Notes: a model not told the origin generated them from the sequence alone. Counted from the first letter of the stretch, positions 12,761 through 24,619 are shown. The stretch: 64,000 nucleotides of DNA from Platerodrilus igneus (GCA_036346225.1 JARFIW010001109.1:1906501-1970500), one strand, 5' to 3'. Program-made: numbers and translations.

Positions 12761-15237
12761 GTGTAGTAGTCTAGAGCTATACCCTGTATATCCCCCAGAA
12801 AAAGGTGCTAGGTTTAATTACCCCGAAAGAAAACACCGTGATTAGTGTGTTCTATTGTTGTTGTTTGAATTTTTTAATTCCGCAAAATTCCTCTGGACAA
12901 TGCTACGATAAACGTCACAAATGCATAAACAGAACAAGATAAAGAACATATACATTACAATCTTTAATCGGTTTTCATATGGAATAACCAGAGTTTCTTT
13001 ACAAGGTAGTATTCTAGTGAGCGACATCAACTTTGGTTTTTTTAAATATGACCCTGAATACTGGATATAGCATCTGACTTCACCATATGAGAGCCTATTA
13101 AACGTTGGTATTTAGATGTGTTTTTGGTTTTGTTCAACTGTTGATAATAACTCCAGAAGAAGATTAATTACAGTATCCAAAAATTTGTTACTGGTAAAAG
13201 AGCGGTACGCTATAAGTTTGGATTTACTTTGACGGGGCGGGGACTCCGTAATCACTTTAAGGGCGGATTGGCCATATAGTGTGGCGTTGAGTTCTTACGA
13301 AATACAATTTAAAAATAAAAAATAAAGATAAAATAATAAAATGTCTGAAATACAAAACTATATTACACTATTTACCTTGAAAGGCTTTTCCTATTATCAT
13401 AATTAAGGAGCGTCTAACCCACCTGTCTCAGCAATCCCTTTTGATACTTTCCTTACTCGGAAGATGGTTATTCCGAGTAGGTCTCCTTTACCTTTGGAAT
13501 TTCTAAATTCATTACGTTACATTTTACCTTTTTCATCAATACCATAAACACACTCATCAAATAGTGGTCAAATTAAATAAAATTGATTCATAAATTACTT
13601 CTCCCTAATACTACTTCATTACCGAGGTGACAGGGTATTCTTTCACAATGCCCTAATTTATATCTAATATACAAATAAATGCAAATAAAATTCAACCTGC
13701 CATTAAATTCTTTTCACATTAAATAATTGTAATATAAATACAAATATACTCTTCTTAAAAATACTTAATTTCTAAACCGGAAACTGGCCAGGTGTAACAA
13801 CTAAAAAAGTTCTACAAGAACATTAAATCTAACCCGTCAGTAATACTATTACTCTAATTTTCTCGTTCTTTATATTGAATTACATAACATTCTAAATTCC
13901 GTTCTCAGGAAATTCCTTTAATAACCAACACAGAAAACAGTTAGGTACCAAATATTCCTCTTATCATGTTATTGTCCATTCAAAATAATAAAGTTTTACG
14001 TTGTGACCAACACTAAATTCTACCAATAAAACCTATATTTAAAGTCAAAATACACTAATTCAGTCGCTAACTTAGTCCAACAAAATACTTACCTACTATC
14101 GACTATTTAAAACTCAAAATTTACATGCCCATACTTCTAAGTTATCAACATAAAGCTCACCCGACCCACAATTTGTAGAAAATTTAAGGTTGTCGAGCAA
14201 CATCAATCTTTCTTGCAACAATTACTTGGGTTATCCAACAATCAGCAGCTCCCTTAACACGACATGTTACAAAATCTAATTTATTGGAGGGTTGAAATCT
14301 TCCGGTTTCTGCCCACTTTTAACCTGTCGGACTCACGTTAATTCAACGAACACGTGAATTGAAATCTACCCTGCTCTTGCAAATGTAGTTAAGGAAAGTA
14401 AAGTCGTACGCCGCGTTTTTTTTGCGAAAATCTATATTCACACCTTGTAGCTGTGTTTTGTTCACTAACATTTAATGTTTTCATACGAAGTTAACAGCGC
14501 GGCCTTTCTGCCCTATTACTTGCTCGGAAAACTATATTTTTACAGTATTTTTAATTCTATACATTTACCTTTCAATTGTGCTGCTTAGTTGCTATATCAA
14601 ATTTTCTTTATAAAAATTGTATTAATTACGGTCAGCATCCGGTAGTACAATGTATTAATTTTAATCTATTCTCACGTATTCTAACTTTAATTACATAACA
14701 GTCACTTACTTTTGCATTGCTCTAGAACGTCTACCCATGTCTCTAATAGGGTCTGTTAACGGTTTCTGCACTTCTCACGTATAAATTTATTTCAATAATG
14801 TATATACCGCGGTTTTGCTTATTGCATGACACACTGCGTTTAATGAGTAACACAATGTATCATATGTCAAATCTCTTGTTTCTGCGGTTTTTACCTAATT
14901 TATAGCTAGCGTAATGCAACGAATGTTAGATTTACGTTTTTCAAAATATTTTTGAAAATCAAAAATCATAATGATGAATTCCAAGAGTCATGTTACCCTT
15001 TTTAATCTAACAACCTTTTCCCCATTCAAGCTTATTTGCACCTATTAAGGTTCTCGGAATCCACATAGTAGCCGCCTTGTCTTAGACACGTTGTATACAA
15101 GAATGCCAATTAAGAGTAGTTAGTTATGGTTCCACTTATAAGAGGCGTTTCAACCTTGCTTTATTTAAAGAATACTAGTCTATATTGTTGATTGATTGAT
15201 TTATTTTGTTTTCAACTCTAATCTATTTTTGTTTTAG
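12761..15237. other. Rest of the candidate intron
   Basis: AT-rich sequence without recognisable coding relics. A short inverted repeat (ACTCGGAA with TTCCGAGT around an 8-nt loop) lies near 13454-13477. No paired LTR or TIR was found. Confidence 0.35.
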
Positions 15238-15372
15238 AACACTTCATTGCGTCTACAACGGCTGTTAGAAGTATTTCGTCCAGCATTAAGAAGTATTTTT
15301 GGTGTAAAAGGAATAATTATCGAAGCAACTACCGATAAGCCGATCTTTTCAGATAATAGTGCAACAAAATAA
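15238..15372 (+). CDS. Candidate terminal exon of the same unrecognised gene
   Basis: A pyrimidine-rich acceptor (CTATTTTTGTTTTAG ending at 15237) is followed by 44 open codons and a TAA at 15370-15372. The phase is 0, matching the donor at 10490. The peptide begins NTSLRLQRLLEVFRPALRS and looks like an amphipathic helix followed by a short hydrophobic strand (GVKGIIIEAT). The joined tail would be about 107 residues from the two exons alone. No AATAAA was seen close downstream, and a Gypsy remnant begins about 130 bp further on, so the original 3' UTR may have been cut. Function unknown. Confidence 0.5.
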   Translation, partial: NTSLRLQRLLEVFRPALRSIFGVKGIIIEATTDKPIFSDNSATK

Positions 15373-15805
15373 TTTTGCTATGCTTAAATGGATACTAGAA
15401 TTAGGACCTTGTACGTTTAATAATTACTATTTATTTTTTGTAGTATTTAATCTAAATATATGTTAATATTTTTGTTTGTATGGATTAATTGCAGATATTT
15501 ACCTTAAAAACTAATTACAGGCGCAAAAGCTTTCTTCAAAAGTATGTTCCACTTTGTGTTTGTATTTGAGTGCTGTATTTGATTTAAAGATCTTTGTTGG
15601 CTCTTTATGAGTAATATTATACCAATCTGACCAACTGTAAATACAGGGAAACTCATTGCTTTTCTCTTTGTCCATTGCCAATATACCCCACAATACCCTC
15701 ATTTCAAGCATCCGTTTGAATGAAAAATGGTCGAATGGGGTGTGCGTGTTTAAGCAGAACTACAGACCAAACGACTTTTTGATTCCAGCAAACGTCTCTT
15801 GCTGC

Positions 15806-16700
15806 TCACTCCTCAATGTCCACTTCGACTCCTTCCTCAATCGACAATAGGATGGTCAATTCCAAAAATCTTTTAATGAACCTACCGTCATAATTGACCA
15901 TACCTAAAAACCCACACAACTGACGTCTGTTACACGGACTCAGAAATTCATTAATGGCAGCCATACGTGAGGAATCCACCTCCACTCCTGTATCAGTTAC
16001 CCAGTGTACCAAAAATAACACCCTTTTTCTGGCGAATTTTGATTTCTTCACTATTATTGTAATACCCGCGTCCCTGAATTTCCAGAATATAATTTTAAGA
16101 TGACCCAGGTGTTCCTCTGAGTCTTTAAAAAATCGGTAGGTTGTAAACGTAGGGGATTTCAAATGAATCCACCTCCGGGTCCTTAATCGCTTGATAAATG
16201 ATCCCACTAAAGTGCTCAGGCCAAATGGTGAAACTTTGAACACTTACGTGTTACCCTCATGCATCAACCCCGTAAACCTTTGATGCTCGGCCTTGATACC
16301 TATCTTCCAATAGCTTGCCGCAAGGTCCACTATGCTAAGACACTGGTCTTCACTAAATTGTACCACATCTCCGCCTGATTAGGAGGCATTACCATGTCCT
16401 GAACCATTCTCTAATTTAGCAATCGAGCATCTTGACATACCCTTATACTCCAATCTTTCTTTTTAACAACTACCAATGAGCATATGTATTTCGTTTGCCG
16501 AGATTCTACGATATCCCACGCAATCGGCTCTTCAATTTGACGTTTTACTTATTCCTTATAGGCATACGGAATAGGATATGATTTTACCATAAACGGCGCA
16601 TAATCCCGCAACTCTATCTCATGATGATACATTTCTGTACGATCAGGTTGGTTCGAGAAAATATCACTAACAAACAAAAGCAACTCATTTAACTTATTCT
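15806..16700 (-). pseudogene. Gypsy reverse transcriptase remnant
   Basis: On the minus strand the region reads as Gypsy RT with several frameshifts. It includes a PIAWDIVES..RQTKYICSLVVVKKKD-type start near 16530-16450. The best frame (16243-15806) has EEHLGHLKIIFWKFRDAGIT, then KKSKFARKRVLFLVHWVTD and CGFLGMVNYDGRFIKRF, the thumb and connection of a Gypsy RT. The YxDD catalytic block expected just before SPTF near 16165 is scrambled by a frame change, so the enzyme is dead. Confidence 0.7.
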
Positions 16701-16875
16701 TTTTTCACTTTCCGAAAAACCTTCCGCTTGCTATACGATCTGCGCTAGGTCCGAAAGCTGACGTTGTGGAGGATTTTCCTCACATACCTCACAAATTGTC
16801 AAGTGTATCCCAGGATGGGGCTCCATATAAAATTTTATTATTTGTTTTGATCCGTAAAACACGCCAGACATACAG

Positions 16876-17136
16876 CTATTCGGAAAGTCTATGTTGAAAT
16901 TGCAGCCTAAGATAATATCCCCGATTAACCTCGGATATGCATGGATATGCTACCTCAAATCCCTCAAATCCGAGATTTAAGTAAACCTGTTCAGTTACTG
17001 TGCAATTTTTTTCAATTGCGCCCATTAGGGTCATTGCCGTAAATGGCAGGCGTGGAATGTCAGGGTTGACGTGTGCAATTGTGGATAAGAAGTCCTTTGA
17101 TACACAAGTAGCCTGACTGCCTGAATCAGCCAAACC
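16876..17136 (-). pseudogene. Gypsy aspartic protease fragment
   Basis: Contains LADSGSQATCVSKDFLSTI, a retropepsin active-site block with DSG in place of the commoner DTG, followed by beta-rich sequence (TVTEQVYLNLGFEGFEVAYP). It sits between the Gag remnant and the RT remnant, as expected for a Gypsy polyprotein. The frame is open for 85 codons but the flanks carry stops. Confidence 0.6.
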
Positions 17137-17739
17137 CGTAACTACAAACGCTTATGTATCCAATTTTACGGTTGGAAATTGTATCATCGGTCGGTTTGGT
17201 ATCTTTTTCCCTCCCTAATAATAGATTGAACAGCGTCGCCACCATTTCGGATTGTAGATGCCTGAGAGCCTTAAGCTATCGCCTCCTTCTCACTATTTTG
17301 CTGCCTGTTATCAATCCGATCACTAGTTACCCCGTCGGGATGATACGTCCTCGTTCTGCCGTTAGCGCGGCCACCCATCACTTGGTTTGGATTATGACTT
17401 TTCTCACGCCAATTCGGTTCCGACCCCCTCGAAAATTTCTCTGTGTAGTGTCTATTTCTCTTAAATATTTCTCGATTTCATCAATGTTCCGCGGGACGTA
17501 ATTTATAAGCCCGCGTTGAATGTCTCCTGGAAAGTGAGTTTTAAACATTGATATTAGCTCAGTTTCTTGTAACCGCTGCGTAAAAAAACTTGCTCCTTTA
17601 ACGAGCTATAAGAAGTAATCCGCTGGCGATTCTCTTTCATATGAACCGAATTTAATTTTATAAAACAGTTCGCTCTCCTTGTCAAACCCCAATAGCGATC
17701 AAAAATAGATCTTTAAATGCTTTGAAATTATTGAACCTT

Positions 17740-18260
17740 TTATACTTCCATGCTGCCCAATCCTGGCTCGAACCGTAAGCTATTTACCATCGGCGAAATT
17801 TTTCGGTGCTCCGGTACACCAGTTTCGAGAAAAATGTTTTCAAGTTTTTTTACAAAAATGACAGGATGGACTGAACCATCTGGTGCAAAATATTGATTCA
17901 GCCCACCAACGTCCTTCCACAATGCCACATAGTTAGTATATCTCCTACCTCCCCGAGCGATACACCACTGGGCTCCTCCTGTTCCCTTACATCCGCTCCT
18001 ATCCTACCTACTCCGCTATCTATCCTATTCTGTTCTCCAGCCGTTTCTGATATTCTACCTACATTACGACTTAATTTAATCATTTGTTCTGAAACGTTCA
18101 AGTTCGTTTGTTCTAAAGATTCCTTTTTCACCGCGGTATTAGCGTTCAAGTTATTTACGGCAGCGATTAACTGCTTTAACACATCAGTCGTTGTTTCATC
18201 TTCAATTTTTGTGTTCCTATCGTCACTAGCTTTAGTTTTACTGCGTGTTTTACAAGGCAT
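17740..18260 (-). pseudogene. Gypsy Gag-like ORF (broken)
   Basis: The frame starts at ATG 18260 (MPCKTRSKTKASDD) and reads to about 17898 before shifting. It continues as LWKDVGGLNQYFAPDGSVHP from about 17925 to a stop at 17740. A charged N-terminus is followed by a helical Asn/Val/Ser-rich stretch and then the capsid-like segment with FVKKLENIF. This pattern suits the start of an insect Gypsy Gag. The rest of Gag decays downstream to about 17500. A plus-strand frame over 17893-18279 is only the shadow of this gene. Confidence 0.55.
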
Positions 18261-18299
18261 TAATTTCAGCATCGCGTGAGAGAACCCTATTTGTCTCAA

Positions 18300-19660
18300 T
18301 CCTTCCCTATAAGTTTAATATAGAATGTCATTTTTACCAGTAATGCATCACAACACAAGTCCCCTGTGTAACTCATCAGGCAGCGTAATCATTCACTACT
18401 TATAATAAAAATTGAAATTTATTTGCGTTATAGTATGCCAAAGGTTGTCATCAATTAATTTGCCTTTCTTATTATTTATGCAAAGTGAAGCAAATTTTAT
18501 ACAACAGCCCCACTAGTTGGGCTCCAAAATGCTACGGGCACCTAGAACCCTTACTGTATTCTCTTCTGCCTCGGGACTCTTGTTTATCTGCTTATAAGGG
18601 TTCTTCCTATAACGCAAACAAGATACAATACAGACACGTGAACATATATAATGATACAATGTTTATAAATACTATATAATTCCCAGAACATGCATCATAA
18701 TTAAAATTATTAGCGACTGCAGATAGTAATACTCAAGATTGTAAATAAATGCTGCGGGTTTACCCACCCTAGGTCTATCTCATGCGGTGGGTAGGATACC
18801 TGGGGCGCCGCACACGTCTCACCACTATTTCACAGCTGAATCTTAACCGCCGTACCCACTAGGTAAACTCTGCAAGGACTAACTATTCACAATAATCTCG
18901 GCACTTTATCAGCTTTTTGTGTCCTCACCCTAACACCGCTCTAACATATCTGTCCTCCCCCTCCGCCGTCTTGATTTTTGCGTTCGAACCGTTGAAATCC
19001 GGAGCGCAACGTTCACCCCTTTCTTTACTACCTGCAACAGTTTACACCGCTACGTGAATAACAATGAACAATAACATTATTCATAAACATTTATTTACAG
19101 GGTGGCCAGCTACATCTATAATCAGTAAATTCCGGAAATATCAATACACGCGCAGTGCCTTAAACAGAAACAAACCTAATATAACATCCAACTCGACAGG
19201 TATTACTAAAAGTAATCCTTAAAGAAACATTAAACCAATAAAATAATTTTTTATCAAATAATTACGAACTGTTTACAACTTGCACTTTTAATTCTACGTG
19301 TATATATTTATAAATCAAGCAAAAAACTGAAATTGTACTCATAGGTTAATTTCTATTTCCTTTTATAATTAAGGACGTACAGAAACACCAATGATTCACC
19401 TGCTTTTGGCTGACGCTTTAAGTCAGCCAACTCCAGCTATTTAAATTCTAACTTTTGTTGTAGAGTGAAATCAGTTTATCACCATTACATCGAATAATTC
19501 CTTGTCTGGTTCCCCATCAAACGCGAATATAAATTCCACGATACACATGTGCTTGAACTTTCGGGCATATTTATACAGCAAAGTTCAAAACAATTCGTCG
19601 CCAACCACTCACACCCTAGGTCCTACGGTCAACCGTCTACACACTTCTCATGGTCAATTA
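18300..19660. other. Possible Gypsy leader/LTR DNA, no gene
   Basis: Between the antisense Gypsy Gag and the sense BEL copy I see no coding. A perfect 9-bp stem (TTGGCTGAC with GTCAGCCAA, 7-nt loop) lies near 19405-19429. The stretch at 18750-19030 is GC-richer and may be part of the Gypsy 5' LTR. No second LTR copy exists in the window to confirm this. Confidence 0.35.
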
Positions 19661-20374
19661 ACCACCTTTCTTTCTGTTCGCGCCGCTCTCAGTTTATAAC
19701 GAATACTCGCGAAGCGACCCGATAATATCGTGCCTCTAAAGACTGTTGTACGAGACGTGCGCGAGGATACAACAAACTTAGTTCCACTCTCTCAAATCCT
19801 CTTATTATTTTCCTCGTTCTTACCCTATCCAACCCCTTATGTGATACGGGTTAGTGTTATACACAGACAATGCCGATCTACCAGTTCCAGTGATGCATCT
19901 AACGCTCTAGCTATAGAACAAGTGCTACAGATTTGGTGAGTGACTTTTACCGTAAACGTAAATTGCATTTATTTTCCTCTACTTCAAACCCTCAAAAGAT
20001 TACAGTCCACTAATTCTTGTACAAATTTTGGTCCATACGACCCGGTTAATAAGTTGCCACCCTCGTGATTTTACCACGTAAATTTATGCACGGTCAAGAA
20101 AGTTACGAAACACTTATAATTCTCTCTCACTCACACTTCAATAGTTTAAATGGAACGATTGGTACGTCGGTGATAATATTTGATAAAGTTTCAAAACCAC
20201 TAATTTCTATTCAACAATTGTCCAAAATTGCTATCAGTTTAAAACGGAACATATGCCGATTGGTTTATCGCTTTGTTCACCTTTAATTTATATTATAATT
20301 TAATCATCTCAAGTGTATTACAATAAAATAAACAAAACCTCACTTTCGGTTTATCTGTAAATAAAAGATTTATT

Positions 20375-21367
20375 ATGGCCGAAACTGCTTTATTGTTAGA
20401 AAGCAAATTACAACATTTGTACTCGCAACTTACTTCAATAGCGGACTACGCAAAAACGGCTACTTTAGCTCGTTTACCCGCTTTTCAAGCAAAATTACAA
20501 CGAATGGAAGCAATAGAAACTAAATTTGATGAGCTTCAAAATCAAGTTTTAGAATTTAACTTTAAGGTCAAAGAACCTAAAGAGAAGGTAAAAGATTTTC
20601 AATCTTCGTTTAACGATATGATTGATTTGATTCGCGCTCGCTATATTGAAGTAAAGGGAAAATTAACACAGGAGCAAGCTACTGAGGCTACAGCCGGCCC
20701 GGTAACTGCGTCTATGGGTTTAAATTATTTAAAACCTCTTGATATTACTCCATTTTCAGGACGCATAGAAGACTGGGTACCATTTATTACTCTTTTTCGA
20801 ACGTTAGTTCATAATAATGAAAACGTACCTGTCCCTCACAAGTATTTGTATCTTCGCAATTTTGTTAAGGACGAAGCCTTAGCTCTTATAGCTGATCTTT
20901 CTCTCGATCCTGAGTTATACAGCCAGGCATATGAAAAGCTGGAAACTTGTTATGACTCACCTCGCAGGCTTACCAGCTACTACTTAAATAAGATTTTGCA
21001 ATATAAGCATACCGGTTCTCTTACTCAATTTATAAACCTCCATTTCAGTGCAGTGAGTACACTGAAAACTATTTCCAAAGTTGACTTAGTCGATTTTTTG
21101 TTATTCAACATCAGTTATCGCAATTTGGATTTCAAGACCCAAAATGCGTTCGACATGCATGTTGGATCCGAAATACCTACGTGCTCTAAATTATTTGAGT
21201 TTTTAACACTGCAAAGCCAAACTCTAGAACTTCATGCAGACTTAAAAACAGAAAAAACTGAAACTTCAGTTACTCGTTTTAGGTCCAACCCGCACAAATC
21301 CTTTTTAATAAAAAATTCTAACGCTACAGTGTTAGATCACACAAAGAATTCTTGTCCTCATTTGTAA
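20375..21367 (+). pseudogene. BEL/Pao Gag
   Basis: Starts at ATG 20375 (MAETALLLESKLQHL) with a heptad-like helical N-terminus (LQRMEAIETKFDELQNQVLEF), followed by the typical Pao Gag core: LKPLDITPFSGRIEDWVPF, then HKYLYLRNFVKDEALALI and ETCYDSPRRLTSYYLNKIL. It would assemble the intracellular particle. The frame ends at 21367 because of an apparent one-base insertion near 21362, just where the first zinc-knuckle Cys pair begins (SCPHL then a stop; the next frame gives CNGNHKIYGC). Otherwise it is intact at 330 codons. Confidence 0.85.
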
Positions 21368-21794
21368 TGGGAACCACAAAATATACGGCTGCACTTCTTT
21401 TAAAAATTTAAATATAGACGAACGTTATTTGACTATCAAGAAATTATTTCGTTGTGTAAAGTGCTTGGGAAATCATACCAGAGGATGTAAATCTCGAGGT
21501 ATATGTACCACTTGTGCCTCTAGTTGGCATCATTCTTTACTACACAAACCGCATAATAGAAACATGATCGCTCAATCACCCCAAACTACAGTAGTTAATA
21601 CCCCTGAAATCGTAAACTCTCAAGAAGTCGTATCTACATGTAATGTTTCTCATACTCTCGGTAACCAGGTGATACTATTAGGTACATTACAAGTTAAGAT
21701 ATTAGATGCGCATGGTAACCTACAGCCCGCACGTTGTGTCTCAAATAAATGCTATATCCGTTTTGTGTGCAGAAAGACTAGGTCTTCAACGTAG
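21363..21794 (+). pseudogene. BEL/Pao zinc-knuckle and protease region
   Basis: Continues Gag after the frameshift. It has the Cys/His-rich block FRCVKCLGNHTRGCKSRG with CTTCASSWHHSLLH, characteristic of Pao/BEL Gag-Pol. It then reads toward the protease (VILLGTLQVKIL) but shifts frame near 21740. The expected retropepsin active-site triplet (LDSA/LDTG type) is missing where NLQPAR meets SQINAISVLCAERLG. A short deletion has probably removed the catalytic Asp, so processing would fail. Confidence 0.75.
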
Positions 21795-22797
21795 TCGTGA
21801 TCCTAAACAAATTTCAGGTCTTTCCGATGTTCCTATCAACTGTAAAGGTATAGTTCATTGCATAATTTATTCTAAACATTCTCAGGCACAACTTCGTTTT
21901 CAAGCTTCCATATTTCCAAGAATCACTGGAAATGTTCCAGGTTGTTCCGTACCTCAATCAACTTACGAGAAATTTCGTAATTTAGCCCTTGCTGATGACG
22001 ATTTCCATCGATCTGCACCGGTAGATATTTTATTAGGCGCAGATGTATGTTCACAAATTTTATTTTGTAACAATTTTCAAATTATTCCGGGAAAACCGCT
22101 TGCAGTATCCACTAATTTCGGTTACGTGCTCATGGGTCAAGTTTCAACGATAGAAGATGTTTTCTCATGTGCCTCTTTATTTACCACTTCTTTAAATTTA
22201 GATCATGAATTACGCAAATTTTGGGAAATTGAAGAACTTCCAGAATACTCAAATTCTAGTCCTGAAGATATTTGCAAACAACATTTTTTAGACACAGTAA
22301 AGCGCGACGAAATGGGTCGCTATATAATTTCACTACCATTTATTCAAAATGCTACCTCTCTCGGTAGCAATCGCCGTGTTGTTTTTAAAAGTTATCTCAA
22401 TTTAGAATCTCGTTTGAATCGCAATCCTGATGAGAAAATCGTATATAATAGCTTCCTTCAGGAATATTTGTCTTTAGGACATATGAATATTGCTGAAACT
22501 TTCTCATCATATGTATTACCACATCACGCTGTTCACAAACTTACGAGCAGCACAACTAAACTCCGTGTTGTATTTAACGGATCCGCCCCTGATGATTCTG
22601 GGGTCTCCTTGAATGAACGTTTATATGCAGGCCCTAAATTACAAAAGGGATTGCCTGAAATAATATTTGCATTTCGTTCACATGCTATTGCAGTATGTAC
22701 CGATATTTGAATGATGTACCGTCAAGTTTTGGTAGATCAAAGGGCTTGCAAATTTCAACACATATTTTGGCGTCCATCCTCCGAGTCATCTGAGTAG
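21706..22797 (+). pseudogene. BEL/Pao Pol: protease end and start of RT
   Basis: Contains VDILLGADVCSQIL (retropepsin flap/C-terminal region), FGYVLMGQV, the Pao-specific linker LRKFWEIEELPEY, and the RT start ETFSSYVLPHHAVHKL with TKLRVVFNGSAPDDSGVSLN and LYAGPKLQKGLPEII. The first RT Asp segment AVCTDI is followed by TGA at 22708-22710, then MMYRQVLVD in the same frame. Homology stops near 22797, before the YxDD box. The pol is therefore 3'-truncated by the palindrome region, and RNase H and integrase are absent. Confidence 0.85.
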
Positions 22798-22802
22798 GTA
22801 TT

Positions 22803-22888
22803 TAGGGCCGGTCCTAATTCAAAACGCGACAGACGTATTTTCCATGTGTAAAATACGTCTGTCACGTTTTGAATTAGGATCGGCCCTA
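22803..22888. repeat. 39-bp-arm near-perfect hairpin
   Basis: Arms 22803-22841 and 22850-22888 are inverted copies with about three mismatches around an 8-nt loop. The ends read TAGGGCCG..., like the GGGCCGGT ends of some insect PIF/Harbinger-type MITEs. It lies exactly where BEL homology ends. The arm motif CGTTTTGAATTAGGATCGGC recurs singly downstream at 22988, 23116 and 23202, and inverted (diverged) at 23423. Confidence 0.8.
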
Positions 22889-22980
22889 TATAATTTCAAT
22901 GTAAAATAGTTGTGAAAACATTTCAATGTAAAATAGTTGTAAAAACATGAATTCTTATATACTTTCAATGTAAAATACTT

Positions 22981-23442
22981 GTGGGCACGTTTTGAATTAG
23001 GATCGGCTTTATATTACTTTCGATGAAACACACGTATGTTGAAAAATGTAAGTGCAGAGAAGAATGTGTGTAGCTGTTTTGAATTCGGTTTTCTAGCGAC
23101 AAGTTACACGTGCACCGTTTTGAATTAGGATCGGCGTTATATACTTTTAATGTAAAATGTGAAAACCTGAATTCTTTTCAAATGTAAAATATTTGTGGGC
23201 ACGTTTTGAATTAGGATCGGCTTTATATTACTTTCAATGGAACATACATACTTCAAAACACACGTATGTTGAAAAATGTAAGTGCAGAGAAAATGTGTGT
23301 AGATGTTTTGAATTTGGTTTTCTAGCGAGACAGTATGACAGATGCAAAATATCGCATTCAAGTCAATTGTGTTTAATTAAAGTGGATTCTGATTTATGTT
23401 TAGAGGCTGCAAATACACATAGGCCGGTTTCAATTCAAAATG
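22981..23442. repeat. 214-bp direct duplication with terminal-repeat motifs
   Basis: Blocks at 22981-23104 and 23195-23330 are near-identical with an offset of 214 bp. Each starts with GTGGGCACGTTTTGAATTAG and includes CACACGTATGTTGAAAAATG. A third, partial motif copy is at 23116 and an inverted one at 23423-23442. The array lies just upstream of the promoter and ORF at 23505-24079 and may be the end or control region of that element. Confidence 0.75.
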
Positions 23443-23504
23443 TGTTCACTCTTGTGATTGGTTGAAAAGTGGGTTGGCAAAGTACGCAGATGGTGGTAAT
23501 CTGC

Positions 23505-23512
23505 TATATAAG
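23505..23512 (+). promoter_or_regulatory. TATA-like box upstream of the 23574 ORF
   Basis: TATATAAG lies 62 bp upstream of the ATG at 23574. The spacing suits a pol II core promoter with a short 5' UTR. Support is from sequence alone. Confidence 0.4.
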
Positions 23513-23573
23513 GAGATTGCTCCTAATATTAATTTAATTAGTCGAAGTTTACTGCATATATTTACATACAAAC

Positions 23574-24079
23574 ATGTATATAATTGATATTCAGGGATTT
23601 AAATACAAGAAAAACGAGTTTGTGTGTAAAGAAATTGCGGTTTTGGACTTGTTGGAAGGTATTGTTTGGCATCAAATTTTTAAACTGCCAATGCAGTCTA
23701 GTTGTTTGAGTCAAGATCATATAAAACATAACGACTGGGTGACAAGGAATATTCATGGTCTTTCTTGGGATGAAACTTCAACGGCTGGAATGGTGTTATC
23801 ATATATATAGCGCTTTATTTGAAGCAAATTATCCGCCCCGGTGAAGAAGTATTTGTGAAGGGTCTAGAAAAGAAGAAATTGATTGAAACCTATCTAATGA
23901 AAAAAAACGTTGTAACTGATATGCTTGCACGAGGTTGTCCTAAGCTATCGGAGTTAAAAATCAACAACCGTTTAAAATATAACATCCATTGTTGTAGACA
24001 CAGCAATAATAATCTGCAATGTGCAAAACAAAATACCTTGTTATTAAAAGAATGGCTTGATAATAATAAAAAACAATAG
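23574..24079 (+). pseudogene. Unclassified transposon-like ORF (MYIIDIQGF family), one frameshift
   Basis: The ATG at 23574 opens MYIIDIQGFKYKKNEFVCK. The frame runs to 23810, then homologous-looking sequence continues in another frame from about 23815 (LKQIIRPGEEVFVKGLEKKK) to a stop at 24079. Later motifs are RGCPKLSEL, a Cys/His cluster (HCCRHSNNNLQCAKQN) and LLKEWL. The Asp-rich first strand with alternating hydrophobics suggests an RNase H-like or exonuclease-like fold, but I cannot assign one. From memory, similar short proteins recur in arthropod genomes; that recollection is unverified. The single frameshift suggests recent activity. Confidence 0.5.
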
Positions 24080-24122
24080 AAAGATTGTGTCTGTATTATT
24101 TATTTTAATATAATTTTACAAT

Positions 24123-24264
24123 GTTTGCCGAAGCAAATTATCCGACCCGGTGAAGAAGTATGTGTGAAGGGTATAGAAAAGAAGAAATGGATGGAAACCT
24201 ATCTATTGCAAAAACAAAATACTTTGTTATTAAAAGAATGGTTTAATAATAATAAAAAACGATA
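24123..24264 (+). pseudogene. Partial tandem copy of the MYIIDIQGF ORF 3' end
   Basis: Repeats the end of the preceding ORF (KQIIRPGEEVCVKGIEKKKW, then QNTLLLKEWFNNNKK and a stop) with an internal deletion that joins the YLL segment directly to the QNTLL segment. It lies about 45 bp after the first copy, so it is a local duplication that decayed by deletion. Confidence 0.75.
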
Positions 24265-24619
24265 GAAAAGATTGTGTATGTATTATTATTGTAGTCAGTA
24301 AGAAATTCTTTAATGCTGATGTCTGCAGAAAAAACAATTAAACTCAGACAGCACGAATGGGACTTTCAACCCTGAAAGCAATTATAATTGATCAACGCAA
24401 TAGCTCTTTACTGGTTTTACAACATTTAACAAATTGTACAGAAATCTCGAAAAATTTGCCAAAGACAGACAAACAGATAGGCAGACTGACTGCACCAATT
24501 TTCTCATTCTCGCTTTTAAAGAATAACAAGTCGTAGTTATTTAAATCGCGAACTCAGTTTATCTGCAAGAAATATATAAACGTGGAAATTTATGAAATGC
24601 TCCAACTTTAAAAAAAAGC

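Larger units (their letters stand above)
15505..18260 (-). mobile_element. Antisense Gypsy-type LTR retrotransposon remnant
   Basis: Read on the minus strand, the order is Gag (18260 to about 17500), protease (about 17136-16876), RT (about 16700-15806) and the start of RNase H (about 15790-15505). The RNase H scrap has FIQTDA near 15715. The 3' part, including integrase, is missing. All parts carry several stops and frameshifts. The 5' LTR and leader should lie to the right (18.3-19.6 kb), but I could not define them because no second LTR is present. Confidence 0.75.
19660..22797 (+). mobile_element. BEL/Pao retrotransposon, sense copy, 3'-truncated
   Basis: Leader, Gag, protease region and the start of RT are present in the plus sense. 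From about 19660, the leader (for example GTTCGCGCCGCTC near 19673 and GGTGAGTGAC near 19935) matches the reverse complement of the antisense BEL copy at 34.6-35.4 kb, which ties the two copies to one family. Coding ends about 22797 inside the RT, where an unrelated hairpin begins. The left LTR was not recognised. Two frameshifts and one nonsense codon break the polyprotein. Confidence 0.85.

Noticed and set aside
22803..22888. Parvovirus-type terminal hairpin
   Set aside because: The palindrome is suggestive, but no NS1 helicase or capsid coding is nearby, and the GGGCCGGT end fits a MITE better.
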